This document shows positions 50,801-59,800 of a DNA stretch of 64,000 nt, piece by piece (positions within the stretch are counted from its first letter, which is position 1; every line of letters starts with the position of its first letter). A program made the position numbers and the translations under genes. The DNA is from Molossus alvarezi (Eukaryota; Chordata; Mammalia; Chiroptera; Molossidae), in contig CM073889.1 of the NCBI GenBank assembly GCA_037176705.1, positions 105,107,890-105,171,889 on the forward strand, written 5' to 3'. The notes beneath the pieces were generated by a model. It was not told the DNA's origin. It ran no database searches and saw only the letters and a program-made list of their open reading frames with translations.

Positions 50801-53800
50801 TTCTTTCACAAACTGCCTAGTTCTTTTGAAAAGGGGATGGCATGAATAATATTAAGGTCACAGAACCCATATCATGAAAAATAACTGTTTTGAATGTTAA
50901 ACTAACTTGCATTCCTGGGGTATACCTTACTGGGGTATACGATTTTATTTATTTATTTATTTATTATTTATTTATTTATTTTATTTTTGTTACAGATGTT
51001 TCTCCTTTTTTTCCCCATTGACACCCTCCTCCCCATCCCCTCCACCCCGTCCCTGCTTTGTTGTTCATGTCCATCGGTTATGTGTACATGCATGTAAGTT
51101 CTGTGGTTTATCTCTTCCCTCCCCCCACCACCCCCTCTTCTGAGGGTTGTCAGTCTGTACCCTACTTCCACGTCTCTGGGTCTACCCTGTTCCTCAGACT
51201 GTTATGTTCATTATATTGCACAAATAAGTGAGATCATGTGGTATGGTCACGATTTTTTAACCTGTTTATATTTGTGGTGGGGTGGGGGGTCGATTTGCTC
51301 TTCTTTTGTTTATAATGTTTGTACCTATGTTCTTGAGAGACTGGCCTTTGGGGGTTTCAAAGTCAACCCTTTAGCTTCCTATGCCAGGCAGCCTCAAAAT
51401 CTGACAAATGTCCTTAGTGGGGAACCAGCTGCCACTAACTGGCTGTGTGAATTCTGAAAGCATCTGGACTTCCCGACCACTCTTCTCCCAGCAGGACTTT
51501 ATCTCCAGTCCCTGTGATGCTGCTGGAGTCTTCACGCTGACTTTCCTTTCCAGGCCCAGCCTCCTGAACCAGCCCAGAACCTTACACTGGCCTGTCGCTG
51601 GGGCTCCGCTGTTTTTCAGTCTTTCATACGCCAGACTGAACACCAAGAGTTCTGCTCACTTCTTTTGGTGGTCAGGCCTCAGCTCCTACTCAGAATCAAC
51701 AAACGCCCCCAGAAGAGAAAATGGCCCATGATAGCTGGATCACTTGGTGAAGCTCGTTCAAACTCCTTTAAATTTTAAATAATCTAAATTTCACATCTTT
51801 CAAAGCTCTTCAGTTATTTTTACTGATTGATTGATTGCAGTGGGTGAAGTGGCCTATTGCAATTTACTGTATCCTGATTCTCACTTCAACTCTTTAGATC
51901 TTGGTTTTCTCATTTTTAATGTGATCCAAAAAAAAAAATGTTCTGTTTTTAAAATGTTTATTGATTTGAGAGAGAGAGAGAGAGAGAGAGAAACATTGAT
52001 TTGTTGTTTCACTTTTATGTGCATTCACTGGTTGCTTCTTCTATGTGCCTTTACCCTGACTCAAACCCACAGTCTTGGTGTATTGGGACAATACTCTAGC
52101 CAACTGAGCTTACCTGGCCAGGACCAAAAAAGTATTATTATTATTTTTTTAATTCTCATTTGAGGATGATGTTTATTGATTTGAGATAGAGATAGAAAGA
52201 GAAATCTCAATTGGTTACCCCCAACCGTACGTGCCCTGACTGGGGATTGAACTTGCAACCGAGGTATGTTCCCTGACCAGGAATCAAACCCACAGCCTTT
52301 TGGTGTATGGGATGATGCTCCAACCAGCCTAGTCACTGGCCAGAGCCTAAAAGGTTGTTCTTGGTAAGCATTAAGGTCTCTAAAATTTTCACTGTGAGAC
52401 GTTTTTTCTTATATATATATATAAAACCTCCTTATACTAGCTTGCCATATAATAATATTTAACAAATGCATTAAATATGATAAGGACAAAAGATAATGAT
52501 TATTCCTGGACTTTAACATCAATAATTGTATAAAATAATAAACTGTAACTTGTGATGATTATATTGTTTTGAGAAAAAATACAGTGAATGTATTAATTCA
52601 TTCTTTCAGTTAGGTTTCAAATAAATTTATTTGATCAAGTATGTCATAATATGTTAATATCTGATTTATGTTTGTCAGAATGATTTACTATAACCATCAA
52701 ATATACTAGCTCCTATTTTTCTCCATTCTTTTCATATACAGCCATTTCTGAGTACAAAAAACCATGAAGCTCATAGTTCAGCATATCAGTTTCCAGCATC
52801 AACTGATGTAGCTGGTGATGTTGATACCAATTTAACTGCTGTCTGCACCAATACAGGGACCCTTGGACACTCAGAATTTCCAAACAGAGAATTACAACCT
52901 TGTCAGGTAATGTTTGGGGCAGCACTGTTTCTCTGGGTTATGATGTAATTCACATGGAAATACTCTTGATCTGATATTTTGAAGGAAAACTATTCAGTTA
53001 ACAACACTGTCCTTTGAAAATCTACAGCATATTTTAAACATGTTAGGTCACTGAGAGGGAGTGCAAGAAACATAGATTTATGGGGCTCTTCATTTAGAGA
53101 GTTAATGATTGTGATGGAGAGACAAACACATACACAACTTAGAGAAAATATGTAAGGGTCAAAGAAAATAAAGCTTTGGGCTCTCTGTTTTATTTAAGGA
53201 CTTGAAAAGGTGATGACAGCAATTGCATTGGCAGAGAATGACACTGTAACCTTTGCTCAGGTGGGGGATGAAGTCATGTGTTAAGGCCCTGGGGCCCCAG
53301 TCTGTGGGTAATCTGCCTCACTCTCCTTCCCACCCTACCTCTGAGCCAGCTGTGGCCTTCTGTTAGCCCTCCTGGTTCTGACCTCATGTGTTTTCAGCCT
53401 TGACTTAGAAACCATTTAGCACTATTGGTTTGGTACCCAGAAGCAGATTTCCCATATCCATGACCCTTTTTCTTGTTATTCTATTTTCTTCACCTTAAGG
53501 TCTGACCTCTGAGCAACCCCCTGACCCCCCACCAAGGTGAACACTTGACTTTGATTGATCGATAATGATGCTGGGCAGTTTGGTTCAATACTTCTAGCTC
53601 TGATCTACACCCCTCCTCTTGTTAATCCTATTATCGGGACAGTTTGGAAAGACTCTGACAAAGTAAAAGAGGATAAACTCTTTATGTCGAGGGATATTGT
53701 GGAAGAGTGCATTGGTGGATAGGAATTATTTAGAGACCATGTCTCTGATGACCTCAAACAAACAAACCAGACCAATCAGAGAGCTGCAAGTTATTTTAGA

Positions 53801-56800
53801 TGCATTTACTTAGTAGAAACAGATGAAAAAAAAAGTGGTCTGGGAATTTGGAATGATTTAAGAATACACACCGCTGGGTAGTGGCAGAGGTAGCACCAGA
53901 GCACAGGTCTCAGGGCACGTTACCATGTGTTTTTATTAATCTTGCTCCTCTTTTTAATGATTCAAACCAAAAATGAGGGTAATCACCTCCCTTGGATGTG
54001 AGTATGGTCCTTCCTCTCCTTCCCTTTTGACTTCCTTTCTAAGACCTGAATGCCATAGGGTGGGAGGTACCATTCGTCCTTGGGATCTCTCAGTTGGTGC
54101 CCTGAGTCCCCTTGTCCTTAGTACCCAATGTCCTTGCACTGCTTCTGCCTGCCTGGTGGGTGCCCCTCTCGACACCCAGCACGAGGTTTATTTACCATCC
54201 GAGACAATGTTCCATATTTCCCAACACATAAGAGCTACTCTACAGGCTCCAAAGACATTTGCTCTGTGTTTGTTTCCTCTAGTGATGTTTCAGTTCTAAG
54301 AAAGGGGATAATAATGAAGCAACTAGTGGACTCATATGTTTTTTTTGAATACTTAGTAAGTGTAGGGAAACATTACCCATATTGTTTTCTTTTTTACTAT
54401 TTACAGCAACACTATGTAATAGGTCATAAGATCCACATGAGGGAATCGTGGCTTTGAAATATAATGCAAATTTCCAAATATCATCATCCATCTAGTGAAA
54501 GGTGGAGTTAAAATTTAACCCAAAATCTTTTAGACTCTGTGCCTATGCTCATAATTACTACAATGAACTGCCTTTGGCAAGAATTTAATTATGGAGGTTA
54601 TTTCTGATTTTAATTTTCTCAACAACACTTTGAAGTAGATATAATTAGCTCCACTTTTGTTGTAAGGCAAATTGAAAATTAGGTTAAAACACTTGCTCAT
54701 ATTAATGGTATGGGATTTAAATTCAAGACCTTCTGACCTGAAGACTTACATATTTTACACTATGCAGTGTTTCCTCTACAATAACAAATTATATATAGAG
54801 AAATATATAAATTATATGTATATAAACTACATATATTTATATATAATTTATTATATATAATATTAGAATTTAAAAAGTAATTTACTGACATTAATCCTTA
54901 TTCTCATAATTAATCCTTATTCTCATAATCTTATCACGTACATTTTTATGGATGAAAGAATAAGGCCAAAGAGGTGAGCTTCTCACCCAGTGGAAATAGT
55001 TGGTGGCGATAGAAGTGGGGTTTCAGCAAATGTTTTCAGACTCTAAGACTCATCCTGCCAAATGCTAACCTGTGTGAAAGTCAGCTAGGGAATTTGATAA
55101 GCCATTAATGCACTTAACATGGAAGGCTCTGAAATAGCTATATGTCTGAGAGTTGACAAGCCAGAAGGGGAGGAAAATTTCATCAGAATGATCTCTTGGG
55201 TTACGCAAATCACTGCGTGGTCTGCACATGCAGAGATACTGCTTTTGATAGTGGGAAGAATAAAGAGTTTCTGAGAAGATATTCATTACTTTTCTTTTTA
55301 TAAATTTTATTTGAGATACAGATATAGGAAAAGAAAGCATGGGAAATAAGTGGAAATTTTTTTGTTCCTATATTAAAGACAGTAAGAAGACCAAGTCTTT
55401 CCTAGATGAAATCTTAGAGTCATTCTTTCTTATGAGAAACCATTAACAGTGTTTTATGTATCAATGCATTAATTTTTTGAAAGATTTGGTTTTATCTTAA
55501 GTAATTCTGTGTAAATCCTTTCCAGGTGACACGAAATTTCTTTAGTGACTGGTCTCTGTGGAAGATTTTCCTGGCTTGTCTGTTAGCCTCTGTGATAACG
55601 ACAGCGATTGGAGTACTCATAATGTCTTTGGTGTCTAACAGGAAAAATAATGCCCCCATTGTTATCCAACTTCCCTCCAATCATGGGACAACCTCATCTG
55701 CAAGTGAAACAGGTTCTGAGCCTTCACTCCCCACTGCCACATCAGCTTCAACCGCACCATCCACTTCAACTACCATGGCCACAACCATGGGGGGCACTGC
55801 AACGGGAGGGGCCAGCACAGCCACCACGGCCCAAACAAACACTGCAGCAGCGGGAGGCTCCACTGCGTCTGAAGCAACCACAATGACTGCAGGTGCTACA
55901 CCTGCAGCTACGACCCAAACGGCCAGCACAGCTGCTTCTGCTGCATCTGCAACCACAGCAGCAGCCACAGCTTCCGAGGCAGGAACGGCCACCGAGGCTG
56001 CACACACACCTGACACCACTACTGCTTCTGAGCGACGTACAACCACCACAGCAACAGATGCCACTTCGACAGAAACGTCAACAACGGCAGTTCCCACTCC
56101 AAATGAAACTACTTCCACCACTCCTGCTAGCACTACCACTGAAGCTACAGCCCCTACAACCACGACTTCTATGGAACTGGCAACAACCACAGCTGGCACA
56201 ACGTCACCTGAAACAACTACCATAACAACAACCAGCACTACCACTGAGGCTACAGCCCCAGTTACCACTACTTCTTCTACGGAAACTGCAACCACCACAG
56301 CTGGCACACCTTCAGCAGAGCCAACTACCATAACAACTACTAGCACTACCACTAAGGATACAGCCCCAATTACCATGACATCGTCTACACAACCTGCAAC
56401 CACCACAGCAGGAACAACTTCATCTGAACCTACCACTCAGGCCACAACCCCAATTACCACAACTTCTTCTATGGAACCTGCAACCACCACAGCTGGCACA
56501 ACATCACCTGAAACAACTACTATAATACCTACCAGCACTACCACTGAGGCTACACCCCCAATTACCATGACTTCTTCTACACAACCTGCAACCACCACAG
56601 CAGGAACAACTTCATCTAAACCTACCACTCAAGCCACAATCTCAATTACCACTACTTCCTCAATGAAACCTACAACCTACACAGTAGTCACCACTTCACC
56701 AGGGAAAACTAGCACAACACCTGCCAGCACTACCACTAAGACTACAACCTCAATTACTACTAATTCTATGGAACATACAACCACCACAGCTGTCACAACT

Positions 56801-59800
56801 TCGGCAGAGCCAACTATCATAATGACTACCAGCACTACCACTGAAGCTGCAACCCCAATTACCATGACTTCTTCTACAGTACCTGCAACCACAACAGCTG
56901 GCACAACATCTCCTGAAACAACTACCATAACAACTACTAGCACTACTACTGAGGCTACAACCCCAATTACCAAGACGTCTTCTACACAACCTGCAACCAC
57001 CACAGCAGGAACAACTTCATCTGAACCTACCACTCAAGCCACAACCCCAATTACCACAACTTCTTCTATGGAGCCTGCAACCACCACAGCTGGCACAACA
57101 TCACCTGAAACAACTACTATAACTACAGGCACCACAACTGAGGCTACACCCCCAATTACCATGACTTCTTCTACACAACCTGCAACCACCACAGCAGGAA
57201 CAACTTCACCTGAACCTACCGCTCAAGCCACAACTTCAATTACCACAACTTCTTCTATGAAACCTGCAACCACCACAGCTGGCACATCAGCAGAGCCAAC
57301 TACCATAACGACTACCAGCACTATCACTGAGGCTACAGCCCCAGTTACCATGACTTCTTCTACACAACCTGAAACCACCACAGCAGGAACAACTTCATCT
57401 GAACCTACCACTCAAGCCACAACCTCAATTACCACTACTTCCTCAATAAAACCTACAACTGACACAGTAGTCACCACTTCACCAGGGAAAACTAGCACAA
57501 CACCTGCCAGCACTACCACTAAGACTACAACCCTAATTCCCCCCTCTTCTTCTACGGAACCTGCAACAACCACAGCAGGCACCACTTCACCCGAACCAAC
57601 TACCACAACTCCTGCCAGCACTACCACTGTAGCTGCAACCCCAACTACCACGACTACATCTACAGAGCCTGCAACAACCACAGCTGGTACCAAAGCACCT
57701 GAACCAACTACCACAACACCTGCCAGCACTACCACTGAGGATACAACCCCAGTTACCATGACTTCTTCTACGAAGCCTACAACCACCACAGCTGGCACAA
57801 CATCACCTGAAACAACTACCATAACAACTACCAGCACTACTACTGAGGCTACAACCCCAATTACCATGACTTCTTCTACACAACCTGCAACCACCACAGC
57901 AGGAACAACTTCATCTGAACCTACCACTCAAGCTACAACCCCAATTACCACAACTTCTACGAAGCCTGCAACCACCACAGCTGGCACATCAGCAGAGCCA
58001 AGTACCATAACGACTACCAGCACTACTACTGAGGCTACAGCCCCAACTACCACGACTACTTCTACAGAACCTGCAACAACCACAGCTGGCACCACTGCAC
58101 CTGAACCAATTACCACAACTCCTGCCAGCACTACCACTGAATATCCAACCCCAGTTACCATGACTTCTTCTACGAAGCCTGCAACCACCACAGCTGGCAC
58201 AACATCACCTGAAACATCTACCATAACAACTACCAGCACTACTACTGAGGCTACAACCCCAATTACCATGACTTCTTCTACACAACCTGCAACCACCACA
58301 GCAGGAACAACTTCATCTGAACCTACCACTCAAGCCACAACCTCAATTACCACTACTTCCTCAATAAAACCTACAACTGACACAGTAGTCACCACTTCAC
58401 CAGGGAAAACTAGCACAACACCTGCCAGCACTACCACTAAGACTACAACCCTAATTCCCCCCTCTTCTTCTACGGAACCTGCAACAACCACAGCAGGCAC
58501 CACTTCACCCGAACCAACTACCACAACTCCTGCCAGCACTACCACTGTAGCTGCAACCCCAACTACCACGACTACGTCTACAGAGCCTGCAACAACCACA
58601 GCTGGTACCAAAGCACCTGAACCAACTACCACAACACCTGCCAGCAGTACCACTGAGGATACAACCCCAGTTACCATGACTTCTTCTACGAAGCCTACAA
58701 CCACCACAGCTGGCACAACATCACCTGAAACAACTACCATAACAACTACCAGCACTACTACTGAGGCTACAACCCCAATTACCATGACTTCTTCTACACA
58801 ACCTGCAACCACCACAGCAGGAACAACTTCATCTGAACCTACCACTCAAGCTACAACCCCAATTACCACAACTTCTACGAAGCCTGCAACCACCACAGCT
58901 GGCACATCAGCAGAGCCAAGTACCATAACGACTACCAGCACTACTACTGAGGCTACAGCCCCAACTACCACGACTACTTCTACAGAACCTGCAACAACCA
59001 CAGCTGGCACCACTGCACCTGAACCAATTACCACAACTCCTGCCAGCACTACCACTGAATATCCAACCCCAGTTACCATGACTTCTTCTACGAAGCCTGC
59101 AACCACCACAGCTGGCACAACATCACCTGAAACATCTACCATAACAACTACCAGCACTACTACTGAGGCTACAACCCCAATTACCATGACTTCTTCTACA
59201 CAACCTGCAACCACCACAGCAGGAACAACTTCATCTGAACCTACCACTCAAGCCACAACCTCAATTACCACTACTTCCTCAATAAAACCTACAACTGACA
59301 CAGTAGTCACCACTTCACCAGGGAAAACTAGCACAACACCTGCCAGCACTACCACTAAGACTACAACCCTAATTCCCCCCTCTTCTTCTACGGAACCTGC
59401 AACAACCACAGCAGGCACCACTTCACCCGAACCAACTACCACAACTCCTGCCAGCACTACCACTGTAGCTGCAACCCCAACTACCACGACTACTTCTACA
59501 GAGCCTGCAACAACCACAGCTGGTACCAAAGCACCTGAACCAACTACCACAACACCTGCCAGCACTACCACTGAGGATACAACCCCAGTTACCATGACTT
59601 CTTCTACGAAGCCTGCAACCACCACAGCTGGCACAACATCACCTGAAACAACTACCATAACAACTACCAGCACTACTACTGAGGCTACAACCCCAATTAC
59701 CATGACTTCTTCTACACAACCTGCAACCACCACAGCAGGAACAACTTCATCTGAACCTACCACTCAAGCCACAACCCCAATTGCCACAACTTCTTCTACG

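Larger units (their letters stand above)
47865..52741 (+). other. DYNAP intron 1
   Basis: It is bounded by gtgagt and ...tacag. It contains a composite LINE-1 3' end (49505-49825), a bat LINE-1 end (50942-51245) and two old SINEs (51955-52346). No additional exon-like open segment with good splice sites was recognised. Confidence 0.85.
52907..55525 (+). other. DYNAP intron 2
   Basis: It is bounded by gtaatg and ttccag. It is mostly unique sequence, with an old MIR-like stretch (54605-54775) and an AT-rich tract (54785-54865). No SINE of the young type is present. Confidence 0.85.

Noticed and set aside
55526..55528. GTG at 55526 as a translation start
   Set aside because: It directly follows a splice acceptor and matches a Val of human DYNAP; it is an internal codon.
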